From NCBI GenBank assembly GCA_018902385.1, contig JABSSW010000072.1, positions 62,001 through 126,000 of the forward strand: DNA of 64,000 nt. Direction: 5' to 3'. The notes below the pieces were generated by a model. That model was not told the DNA's origin. It saw only the letters and a list, made by a program, of their open reading frames with translations, and did not search any database. Origin of the DNA: Physcia stellaris. Its lineage: Eukaryota > Ascomycota > Lecanoromycetes > Caliciales > Physciaceae. The position numbers and the translations under genes are program-made. How positions within the stretch are numbered: the stretch's first letter is position 1; each line of letters opens with the position of its first letter. Positions 12,494 to 22,744 of the stretch are shown piece after piece.

Positions 12494-13397
12494 GAAGCCA
12501 GCAGATAATGCCGCCCTTGCGGATTTATCCAATTCCGGAATCTCCCCAATTTTGGAATGCAGGCAAACCTGGCGAAGGTATTAGCTCTCTGAGAGACCGG
12601 ATTGCACTGAGTATCGGACTTGGGCTAGCTAGCTTCTCATACCAATGACAAATCCATGCTCTCTATGCGTTTGATATTTTCAAACGGGGGGAATTCTCGA
12701 TTCCTCCCACACGCAAATCTGCACCCAGCGTAGTCCTAAATAGGTCCCATCCTCCGATTCAAGGAAGAAGCTGCAAAAGCTAGTACTAAGTCAACATTGA
12801 ATAGCTCGGTCACGGCTAGGGTAATTGCAGCTCCCTCGCGCAATCGCCAATGGCAGAGGTCCAAGTCGACATTGACGCCTCGAAGAGGCAGTTGAACTTT
12901 GACTGAACAAGAAAACTACTCTACAGCCTGATAGGCTTTAGGCATGTATCCGAAATGACATCCTGGCCATCGAGATAACTTCAGTAGAGCTAGGGTGGGG
13001 GCGTCCTTGAGGTTGTATGAGCATGAGCGGCATTGTCTTCCAGTCGTCTATCTAGCAGTTTGGTTGCCCACATGTCTTGTGTCCATGCTTTATCAACAGA
13101 GTTGATGGTGTGACTATAAGGTCAACCTGGGAAGCTATCATATTCAGCTCTTGTCCACAAGTGTAGGATACGGCGCAGCAAGATGCGGATATCCACCGAG
13201 TGATCGGATGCTAGCGGAAAGCCCATGTCTGTGAAGACGAGTTTTGTGAAGCCGACTTCTGTGAAGCTGGGGTGACGGTGGGCTCTCGGGGTGAGGATGG
13301 TTTAAATAACTCATACTGCCGTCTCGGTACGTCTGTTCCCTGTATCCTTCTGCCCATCGTTCCTGCCTCGTATGCTGACTTGTAGCTGTCAAGCAAG
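12494..13397. other. Intergenic region upstream of tyrosinase
   Basis: About 0.9 kb between two plus-strand genes. No supported ORF. The last 200 bp should contain the tyrosinase promoter. Confidence 0.35.
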
Positions 13398-14735
13398 ATG
13401 AAGCTGACCACTTTCTTCACCTACATTCTTTGCATCCCAGCAACCATCGTCGATGCTGCTGCAAGCTACGATAAAGGTAGCTACAACAACAGTGAAGCAG
13501 CTGCGCAGCAGCAAATCGCAAAATGGGGCAATCAGTACCGTAGCTACATCGAAGCAACCATCAAGACCCGCGAGTCAGGCTGTACTCCCGCGAACATCGT
13601 CTATCGTCAAGAATGGTAAGTGCTCTTGATCGGCAAGACTACCACGAGAATGTCGAGACTAACCAAGGGACAGGGGATGTCTGTCCAAAAAGACCCGACA
13701 AGAATACATCACTGCGGTCCAATGCCTCATGAACAAGCCTCCCACATACCCCAAAAGCGAGGTGCCCGGCGGCCGCAGCCGTTTCGACGACTTTTCTGCA
13801 ACCCACATCAGCCGAGCCCCGTATGTTCATTTCGATGTAAGAATCTCAAACTCTCCCTCAGAACCATCAAACTTACTCACTGAATCACCAACCAGGGCGT
13901 CTTCTTCCACTTCCACCGCTACTTCCTCCACCTCTACGAGCTCGCCCTGCGCACCGAATGCAACTACACCGGCACGCAGCCCTACTGGGACTGGACCCTC
14001 TCCTACGACGACCCTCGCAAATCGACCCTCTTCGACGGCTCCCCCTTCTCCATGGGCAGCGACGGCCTCCCCACGCCCCACGGCATCGTGAACATCAGCG
14101 CCTTCGGGCTCACCATCCCCATCAACCCCGGCACCGGCGGCGGCTGCGTCGCCCACGGCCCCTTCGCGAACCACACCATCACGCTCGGGCCCGTAGGCTT
14201 TCCTCCCCAAGGCGCCGACGGCGGACTGGGCGCTAACCCGCGCTGCCTGGCGCGCGATTTGCATACCGAGTGGACGGGGCACACTAAGCCTTCGGACATC
14301 GTGCATCTGATCACCAAATGCAACGATCTGGAGTGCTTCGATACGGACATCGAAGGCACGGTCGGACTGCACACGGCTGGCCACTTTGCGGTCGGCGGCG
14401 TGATGATGGATCCGTGGGCGAGCCCGCAGGACCCAGTGTTCTTCCTGCATCATGCTGGTGTGGATCGGGTGTGGAGTCTGTGGCAGGGGTTGCATCCTGA
14501 TGAGAGGGTGGGGCAAGTGTATGGGACCATGACGGCTTTTAATAGTTAGTTTTTCCTTCATTCATACCTCTCTTCTCGATATGTGGGGGCGTGGGGATGC
14601 TGATAATGCCTAGATCCACCGAGCCCGAACGTCACGCTAGATACCACGATTGACTACATGCGGCTTGCACCGAGGCAGAGGCTGGGCGATCTGGTCTCCA
14701 CGATCGATGGTCCGTTCTGCTATGCGTATATCTGA
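13398..14735 (+). CDS. Secreted tyrosinase (type-3 copper oxidase)
   Basis: Four exons (13398-13615, 13674-13836, 13896-14544, 14614-14735) give 383 residues. A signal peptide (MKLTTFFTYILCIPATIVDA) starts the protein. The CuA site is complete: ATHIS, YVHFDGVF and HFHRYFLHLYE supply three histidines. The CuB site reads HTAGHFAVGG, then DPVFFLHHAGVDRVW. It ends shortly after the copper domain at DGPFCYAY, so the C-terminal lid domain of latent intracellular tyrosinases is absent; this is the short secreted type. It oxidises mono- or diphenols, for melanin-like pigment, defence or lignin-derived phenols. The GC-rich exon 3 has a long antisense open frame that is only a shadow. Confidence 0.92.
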
Positions 14736-14814
14736 TGGGTGGCAGCCTGTCGGGATCTACCCAACTATTCTCTTACACACTATCACCCTTGCACAGGATG
14801 GATCTACTAACGAA

Positions 14815-15575
14815 CCTACACTTCTTGGAAAATAGCCAATATTATTATCATAGAGCAGTATCTTAAACCCCCAGCATCTATCTCACTTTCTCTCCTATCA
14901 GCAATCTCGCTCATTTCATGTTATTCCGAGTGATCATGATGTCGATTGCAGATACTTGATCGCAAGAAGTGAACCACTAATAAATGTTTGATTATCCCCT
15001 CATGATTATTCTCCTTACACACATTATCTTTCCCCTTTCCATCCCTTAACAAACCCAACCTTCTTGGAAATAAGTAGTATTATCAATTTATCTAGCAGTA
15101 TCTTAGAACCCCAACATCTAGTTTTTTTCGACTATCTACTGCAGATATCTTCGTCGCTAGTGCAACTGGTGTGCGCGAAATTCATTCCATATTGGATCTA
15201 GCTTCATGCATCGATCTACTACAGATCCCTTCCTTGCAAATATAATCAATACACACGAGATGCGTTGAACAATCAATAATTCTTCAATCTCTAGTGATGG
15301 GTACGTATGTGATTCATTTCCCCTTCCACCCAATATTTCTGGCATTCTCATCCCATCTCTCAACAACCTCCCCCTTCTTGAAAAACAAACAGATAGCCTT
15401 ATTGTTATTATAGAGTAATACCTTAAACGTTCAAGATTTATGTTAGTTTGATATCCGTAATTTTACCTATTTAATTGTTTAGGCTGGACATGGGTGCTAA
15501 TGTAGATATCTTTTTTGCAAGTATAACTAATACACGCGGGATGCGTTGAGCTTAAGTCTTTGGTGATGGGTATTT
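14815..15575. repeat. Diverged tandem repeat, about three copies of 240-310 bp, AT-rich
   Basis: The phrase TTCTTGGAAA...AGCAGTATCTTA is found at 14822, 15061 and (more diverged) 15375. A second phrase, GCAAATATAATCAATACAC followed by GATGCGTTGA, occurs near 15236 and again near 15517, with a GTGATGGGTA sequence after each. The copies differ by many substitutions and small indels, so the array is old. No coding capacity, terminal inverted repeats or target duplications are evident. Confidence 0.55.
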
Positions 15576-15928
15576 CTGAATAATCGCACATATTGACTTG
15601 ATTCTCATAGTAATGAGAAGGAAGGGTGGAAGCTACGGGGGAAAGCGAGATAGAGAGAAGAGAGGAGGAAGATAGAAAAAAAGGTAGGAATCCGACATTC
15701 TGGGGAGGGGGAAAGGGGAAGGGTGATAGACATGGACAGACCAAAATCCCGCAGATCGAATCGGCGAATGAACAAACAAGGCCAAATACCACACCACCCT
15801 CTCTTCCCCTTCTCTCAAATCCCTCTCAGCCCTCCAGCGTCCTTGAACTCGAGACTAAATACTCACTGCGCCTCCATCTAAGTATTTTAATCGTTTCAAG
15901 TGCATTGATAGCTTAACACGCGCAAACT

Positions 15929-16153
15929 TCAATTCTCAGCACCAGCACAAGTCAAATCCGCCCTCCTCAAAAGCGCCTTGTCCTCATCCTCGAGATCCAG
16001 GCACGTAGTATGGTAACTCCATAACTCAGTCCACAAGTTGAAGGCAGAGCGAGGCGATGAGGGACCATAAAACCGATCGTAAACATCACTGGAAAAGATC
16101 ACGGGAAGTTCAGAGGCGTGGTGATGGTACGTTCGTAGGAAATATCGTGAGGA
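15929..16153 (-). pseudogene. Possible 3' fragment of an esterase-like gene
   Basis: On the minus strand a frame reads YHHHASELPVIFSSDVYDRF, then LWTELWSYHTTCLDLEDEDK, and stops at 15929. The H-x-SELPVIF pattern resembles the C-terminal end of type-B carboxylesterases, but I cannot find convincing upstream exons for the catalytic part. It may be a fragment, or a gene whose exons I failed to recognise. Confidence 0.3.
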
Positions 16154-16917
16154 GGGGGGGACGAGGATGGTGTTTGGGTGTGTTTGGGGGGAGGGGAGTA
16201 GGGACTGAATTGAGGTTGGCGTGAGGGATGGTTTGCATGTAAACTAATCAGGTATCAGAAGCGGAAGGAGATGTCAAGGGCGATGATAGCTTGATCGATG
16301 CCGAAAACAAAACATTTCCGGATATCGAAGAGCACGATGGGGGTGCTGAATCTCCAGCGCGCGAAGCTCGAAAAGGCGAATGAAGAAGAGGATCATCGTA
16401 GGTGGTGCTCCGCGCTACGATTGGGGGCTTCTTCAAATTCATCGGACCAGGGATGGAGATGGGACGGTCCTCACTTCCATACCAAGTTGGATAATTATTG
16501 GAGCCCTGACCCCTAGATATGTGCTTACCTGGTCTATGGTTTCTTCGGGGTCAATGTGAGTATTGGCAGGAGACGACCGTCGAGCAAATCTCTAGATCAC
16601 CATCAGTAATAAGTAATCAATACTGTAAGAATTCAGCCACCGCACTTACAGCATCATAAAAAGCCAATTGAACCCCGTCAATCGAATACTGACGGCCGAT
16701 GTCAATGATCCTCCAGCTGCTCCACTCCAACTGATGTCATAGAGCAAACCCCAGCTCTGTTTTCGGTCCTGGTAGACAGTTGATGCTTAACAAAGCAAAA
16801 ATGTTCAGGACCATAAGATCGCCTCCTATTCCCCACAGACCTCTTATCAAGCACACGGTCACCAGATTATTATTCATTCATAGACCTACCGCAAAGACTT
16901 CATAGCACCCACCACAC

Positions 16918-17465
16918 TCAGGCAGCAGTGAGCGTATTTTCATGGTTATACGGCGTCTCAGCGCCCTGCGTCAAGGGGTACGAAGCGTTGACAGGGTCCA
17001 CTGATCCCGGTGTTGCATCCTTGAATCTCCACTTGCTAGGCCAGAGTTGATTTGAGTACCAAGCGGTATCATCTGGACCAATTGTGTCAAACTGATTGAA
17101 ATCATGAAGGGGTTTCGTCGTAATTAGCTCAGATGCTTATGATAGTTCGGTCGAACTTTCAATGCGTCGTGACAGCCCTGGGATGATGGTAGGATATCGT
17201 CGCAGGCGTTTTCGGCGAGTTCCAAATCCTTGGAGAGGAGGATTTTGTACGGTGAAGTACTGCTTTCACGCTTGCATCGTCGGAGCTTAGTGCTCGGTTG
17301 GGTAGCGGACTGCATAATCTGAGGCTTCAGGTTAAATGAGTTCACTCTGCTCCCATCTCCACTGAAAAGACCTGGAGGACAGTGTCGCAAAACCCCTTTT
17401 ATGCCCATGGAGAAACTCCGTCGGGCTGAATGCCGTGGAAGGTATGTAGGGGATTGTTGATACAC
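16918..17465 (-). pseudogene. Coding-like remnant, unrecognised
   Basis: A minus-strand frame about 63 codons long ending at 16918 (FDTIGPDDTAWYSNQLWPS, later NASYPLTQGAETPYNHENT) has protein-like composition. A separate frame at 17465-17124 lies upstream. I do not recognise the family and cannot connect the pieces by credible splice sites. It might be the end of a secreted enzyme gene. Confidence 0.25.
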
Positions 17466-17759
17466 ACTTATAATTCGAAATATTCCCTAAAATGCAGCAA
17501 TATCATTAGAAACTTACATGCTTGAAGCTTTTCTCTATGATAAACCCCTCAGTCCTTTAGATGCAGTCCTTCCAATTTTTATTGGCGGACATATTGAGAA
17601 AGCACAATGAATTCGCCCTGAAGCCGACAAATGGGGTTTAGCGGTCGGCCTCTGTGAATCACATGAGGAGAACGATCAAGAAATTTCCAGTCGCGATCCA
17701 TAAACGAAATCCAAACAAAGTCCAAGACATTTGTAAAGTGTCAAAGCCCCACTTTAAAC

Positions 17760-18723
17760 ATGGCACAAACCACATCTGAATCTCAGACTGAGCGCAAGTA
17801 TCATAGCACTGACTCAGCTTACGTGCTTCCAAACGAGTAAGTCATCGTCGACACCATGCATGCAGAAATCTCACAAGGCGCGTAGTGTCATCGAACAGGA
17901 ACGACTCGACGCCCAAGCCGCCGCCATCGTCGAAATGATCGGTGGCAATCCATGTCTAGCACCCATCGATACCTTGAGCACGGTTTCCACAGCCGTAGAT
18001 ATCGGCTGCGGCACCGGTGTTGCAACCATTCAGATAGCCCAAAAGTTGCCTGCCACCAAGGTCTACGGCCTCGACATCTCCCCCGTCCCAGAACAGGCGC
18101 AGAGAATGGCTCCCTCGAATGTCGCTTGGGCAGTAGGCAATATTCTGGAAGTTGACTGGAACAAGCCGGGAGATGACATGATGAGCCGCGAGATCTTCAC
18201 CCCCGGCGGGCTGGACTATGTTTTCGGTCGGATGCTTTTCCTGGGCATCAACGATTGGCCACGCTATTTCTCGACAATCCACGAAGCAATGAAATCTGGG
18301 GGCATCGTCGAGCATCAGGACCTGGACTGGAAATTCTATCGTGTTGACACCTCCGAATGCTTGAGTGATACATGGGAGTGGCACCGTAAAGTAGTCCAAG
18401 CCGCCGAACAATCAGGTCTCTCGACACGCGCTGGTTCTGAAGCGGCACCAATGATGAGATCTGCTGGGCTGAAGGTTATGAGCACTCAGGAATTCGAGTT
18501 CTCGTTTGTGCCATCGAGTAAGACGCCGAATAGCGAGGCGATGGGGAGGTACGTGCAGGCGAAGTTGTTACCGCAGTATCCAGAGCTGCTACGGAAAATG
18601 CTTGGATCTCAAGATCTTGCGGATAACGAAATTGAAAGACTTATCCAAGAGTGTCTACGTGATATTTCCAGTGAGGAGGGTATCCATCAGAAGTACACTG
18701 TTACTCTTGCGAAGAAGGCATAG
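17760..18723 (+). CDS. LaeA/UMTA-like SAM-dependent methyltransferase
   Basis: Two exons (17760-17836 and 17886-18723, intron 49 bp) give 304 residues. Splicing yields SAYVLPNDVIEQERLDAQ, the diagnostic N-terminal YxLPND-xxExxRL block of the fungal UMTA/LaeA/TdiE group. SAM motif I is AVDIGCGTGVATIQIAQ, followed by VYGLDISPVP. The conserved GG-VEHQDLDW segment sits near residue 175. Family members are either secondary-metabolite tailoring enzymes or, like LaeA, nuclear regulators. No nuclear localisation signal is obvious, so tailoring is slightly favoured. Its neighbour downstream on the same strand is the PrnB/IDO-like gene, 0.7 kb away. Confidence 0.88.
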
Positions 18724-19456
18724 CTCCTCCTTCAGACATAACTACCAATCATATGCACAAAAGTGTGCTCACTTCTTGCTCGCAAGTCAAGTAAACTGGC
18801 AAAGTGACCTCGCAAAGCTATTGGATTCTTTTAGGGACAAGGCGAACCACTTTGTGTAGGTTTACCTGATAAGATCAGCACCTACCTGTTTACTATACCC
18901 GGCACAATACTCAGTCAGCCATCGAACTGTACACCATTCCATTAAGCCTCCTCGCGTCAGGCAGATTGCAACAGCCTGACTGACTGTAAGAATGGATCGT
19001 TCCTTCTGGTCAGATAGCTCTCCGGGCTGTTTACAGCAAATGCCAAGACCACAAGCTAGACAAAAATGCCGTTGACATCTCCACATCTGAAGGTCATGTG
19101 GGGTGACTCTGGCCTTTGAACATACTTAGCAAAGCATGAGTAAAATAATTAGCACATTTAGTGCGAGGTCCACCAACAGGTCATACAGAGATCGGTAGTC
19201 GAAACGTGTCTGGCAGAATTCACTTCGTACTCTTCACAGCTCTCGCTGAGAATACATATAGAACCGGCCCTGCTCGAATCCTTCTTTGTCCAGCCATCAT
19301 CGCACAGTCGAGATCTGGTTTATGATAACCACCACGGTGATCTTATCTATAGTTTTCGTTGCCGCCCAAAGCTCCGGAAACCGACGATTTACCACTCGCC
19401 AGCTTGTGAGGACCATAAGCCTGAGTCAATAAGGTTGCAAGACCGGCTCTTACTTG
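18724..19456. other. Intergenic region
   Basis: Between two plus-strand genes. No supported coding sequence; likely terminator of the methyltransferase and promoter of the dioxygenase-like gene. Confidence 0.35.
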
Positions 19457-20961
19457 ATGGCGCTCTTGAACACCTGCATCGCTTATTTAGGACTGGCGTC
19501 AAGCAATGACGGTCCCAAAAATGATGATGTAGCAGAGATACCTAACTTAGAGAGGGTCCAGAGCCTGAGACAGGCCGCTTGTCGACATGAGGTAGCGTCG
19601 AGCCTGATAAACTTGATTGACCAGGACGGCGCTGGAGAATGGCCTCCCAAAGTCAATCACGACGACTGGCCATTGGCTCTTCGGCCGTACAAAGATATTT
19701 ATCTGGAGCTTGCTCCTCTCTTGCCACAGCATGAGCCTTCTTTGGACGACGAAGTGAATAATGTCCGGCGTGAGAGATACCGATCGCTCTTCCGAAAACT
19801 TCTGATAGAAAGAGTCAATATTGCTAGAGTCCTGACGATCCTGGCTGCTGTGGAGGCAGGCAATTGGGATCTGTTTCCTCGTGAAGCCTACAATGGATTT
19901 TATTGCTGCGTTGCGGTCTGTCGCCACGCGTACAGGTAAGTTCTCAAGTTCGCCAAAGGTACGGGTACTAAGTTGTTCATAGATGGGCGACGATTCCAGT
20001 TGTCAAAGTCGCTCAGATCGAGAAGGTTATAGACTTTCCTCCAGAGCTTGACGCACCTTGGCCTTACCTCCAGAGACATTTCGGCGTCACTGCCGATAGC
20101 GGCAATAACACAGCAAATGTGCTACTCAATTTCAACGCGAGGCGTGAAAGAGTGTACAAGATCAACGTCGGTATGTCGGATTTGATTCAATCGTCCGAGG
20201 ACGTCTTCTTCCGCATGTTCTTCGAGCTGGAAGTGCATGTATGTTGATAGAATCCCTGATTTTTAGATGCTCACTTTCCCAGGCTTTTCCGATCTACCAT
20301 GAGATGGTCTGTGCTATCATGGCTTTTGAGAAGCAGGATCAGCCATTATGTGTTGAGCATCTCGATAACATCAACCGACGACTGCGTCCGCTTTTCCTCA
20401 TCTTCTTCGAGGGGCTTACAGACTCTCGTGTATCACGCTCCGTGTGGCTTAGCTATATCCAAGGCTTTCAAGGCTGGGGCGTCGGGAGAATGGTCGAGGG
20501 AGAGTTCATCAAGTATGACGGTCTTTCTGGAAACCACGTTCTGTTCTACCAAGCGCTCGACGCTTTCTTAGGCATGGATCGCTACCTCACGGACGAGAAC
20601 ATGATCAGGTACGTTCCCGTCAACCAGCGGAATCTCTGTTTTTCTCTCAAGAAACACTCCTTCCGACTGCGAGTGATGGACGAGGGCAACTTTTACCTCG
20701 AGGAGAAGTTTAGATCCATCGTGAAACAATTGAAGGTGAGACTACCATACCGCCACAACGTGATCGGTCACTGAGACATGCTAGTTATTTCGAGCAGCTC
20801 ATCGATCGCGCGTCATGCCGTATCTGGAGGTCCCTGCCCCTGAGCGGTTGAGCATGACGGCTGGAAAATCCGTCCTTGAAGGCAAGACAACCGAGGAAAC
20901 AAAAAAAGCCTTGGGGTCTCTTGACCTTATGTTGGCTACTAGGTTGAACGAGACCATCTAA
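19457..20961 (+). CDS. PrnB/indoleamine-2,3-dioxygenase-superfamily protein
   Basis: Four exons fit exactly (19457-19935, 19983-20238, 20283-20735, 20785-20961; introns 44-49 bp) and give 454 residues. The C-terminal half is diagnostic: YDGLSGNHVLFYQALDAFLG, then VPVNQRNLCFSLKKHSFR, and after the last intron YLEVPAPERLSMTAGKSVLE. These match my recollection of fungal proteins grouped with the haem-containing IDO/TDO fold and bacterial PrnB (pyrrolnitrin pathway). The N-terminal part is helical and less conserved. Family enzymes act on tryptophan or its derivatives, but many fungal members have no known substrate. The proximal haem histidine cannot be assigned without a structural alignment. 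The LaeA-like methyltransferase next door makes a tryptophan-derived metabolite a fair hypothesis. Confidence 0.65.
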
Positions 20962-21670
20962 GTAGGTCAACCTATTACCTTAAAATATATTCCTGCTGGT
21001 TAAGCGATGGGAGTGGAATTGTGGCACCGAAGATCGAGAAGAGGCGGCCAAAGTGAGGATGAGAATGCAAGGCCTGATTGCGAAGAATGCTGTTGGAGAA
21101 GTCCGCCGTGGCATCAATGATGATAAGGTAAAGCGATGTGCTTCAGGTTGGCGGACGTGACTGCAAAGATGGGAGGATGCTTAGAAAAAATCCTACCGGC
21201 ATTATGATTACATCATCATTATCACGTGATCCAAAACAACTCTTTCTTAAGAGTTTCAGTCCTTCATAAATAAAGAACACTGCCTGTAACGGCATCTTGA
21301 TACTTCGGGGAGCTTGCGTGTACCTGTCGGATAAAGAGACGAAACGGAATTACGGGAGAGAACTTCCTTGTGTCGGTTCCCACATGCCAAGTGACGGGCG
21401 GCGGCTATACAATGTAGCCGTCCGCACTCCACAGAAAAAAGCAAAGTCTGTAAATAGCGACGGGTCATTCTGCGGCTCGGCTGTCATGAAGAACCTGCGC
21501 TTCTGACATGCGGCTATCATGAAGAAGCAAGTGCCACATGGCTTTATTGATAAAGAGCACCGAGATCCTAAATCTCCATGAGAAACTTGCTCAAGACAAC
21601 CACTCGTGCGGCCCACTGACACCGAAGCATTCAGTTCCCAGGTCGTACTGATTGTGCAGAGGATACCGCC
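20962..21670. other. Intergenic region
   Basis: Contains two partly similar short segments near 21475-21535 (both containing GGCT-TCATGAAGAA), and no supported gene. Probable promoter of the secreted protein at 21671. Confidence 0.35.
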
Positions 21671-22594
21671 ATGGCTCGACTTCCCACCCTTCTCGCCGCT
21701 GCTCCAGCGCTCTTGAGCTTCCTCCTTCGAACCACAACAGCAACACCCCTTTTCTCAATCACACCTCGCGACAGTGGCGAAGTCGAATTCAACGAAACAG
21801 GACTCCCACGGTGTTACACTGGCAATACATGCCCCGGCCTCTGGCCCCACGTCGACTCCTCCACGCCCCCGTCGCTAAACACCACCCTCTTCACTGCCGT
21901 CAACGACGCCGGCCTCCTTGCAAGCGCAGCGTTGAAAGCAATCCCCGCAGCCCATTTCGACTACTTCTTCGATCGCACCCCCGTGATCACCAAATTCCTC
22001 ACGACCGTCTTCACCAACATCGCCGACTGCACCGCGGGGAAAACGTGCAAGTTCTCGCAAGTCTTTCCTGATAACAACCCCGACCGAGGTTACGGGTGGT
22101 GCAAAAATGCCCCGGTCGTCTACTCCTACGCCACGAGTACGACGCAGACTGCAGCCGAAGGTGGAGGGGTTGTATATATGTGTCCGAAAGGCTTAGAGCT
22201 GCCACGGAATCCGGTCCCCTGCACCACGAATGGGGATCCCACTGTGAGTTTGGGATTCGCACTGCTCAGAGCGCTGGTGCAGTCCCCGGCTATTATAGAC
22301 CCTGACAACTCGGGTGTACTCTTTGATGGGCTACCTGTTCAGCCCACTGGGAACTCTGCCGACCCTATTACCGAGAATAAGAACCCGGGCGATTGGGACT
22401 TAGCGGACATGGGGTGGGGTGACTCAGGAAATGGGTTGAGGGCCAAGGGCGTTGGTAATGCGGCCAATTGGGCGTATTTTGCGTCGCTGAGTTGGGATTT
22501 GGGTTATGGACCTGCGCCCACGTGGAAGGGGGAAGATTGCCAGAACAGATGGACCAATTTTGCTGCGGATGAGGGCTTGGTGCCGATAAGCTAG
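21671..22594 (+). CDS. Secreted protein resembling a fungal metalloprotease that lacks HExxH
   Basis: Intronless, 307 residues, with a hydrophobic start (LLAAAPALLSFLLRTTTA) as signal peptide. The layout follows secreted fungal metalloendopeptidase-like proteins: a Cys-containing prodomain, then NPDRGYGWCKNAPVVYSY, VVYMCPKGLELP and, near the C-terminus, GNAANWAYFASLSWDLG, the counterpart of the NAxNYxxFALELYW segment in the protease at 57.8-58.9 kb. Where that protease has TVLHEFLH, this one has VSLGFALLRALV, so no zinc-binding HExxH is present anywhere in the frame. It is therefore probably catalytically inactive, perhaps an effector or binding protein. The fold assignment is inferred from pattern similarity only. 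Confidence 0.55.
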   Translation: MARLPTLLAAAPALLSFLLRTTTATPLFSITPRDSGEVEFNETGLPRCYTGNTCPGLWPHVDSSTPPSLNTTLFTAVNDAGLLASAALKAIPAAHFDYFFDRTPVITKFLTTVFTNIADCTAGKTCKFSQVFPDNNPDRGYGWCKNAPVVYSYATSTTQTAAEGGGVVYMCPKGLELPRNPVPCTTNGDPTVSLGFALLRALVQSPAIIDPDNSGVLFDGLPVQPTGNSADPITENKNPGDWDLADMGWGDSGNGLRAKGVGNAANWAYFASLSWDLGYGPAPTWKGEDCQNRWTNFAADEGLVPIS

Positions 22595-22744
22595 ATTCAT
22601 TCGAATTTCTCTTCGTTGACGTTTCATCAAATTAGCGCCACGGGCTCACAATATCAAGTGTTACCATCATGATGCCTGTTATATTTGCACCTGATCCATC
22701 ATCAAGACCCGCCACTTATGACAGCCGGTCGTTTCGTGATCTTG

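Noticed and set aside
13827-14561. 244-codon minus-strand open frame opposite the tyrosinase
   Set aside because: It is a GC-rich antisense shadow of tyrosinase exon 3 and of an intron border; the plus frame carries all copper ligands.
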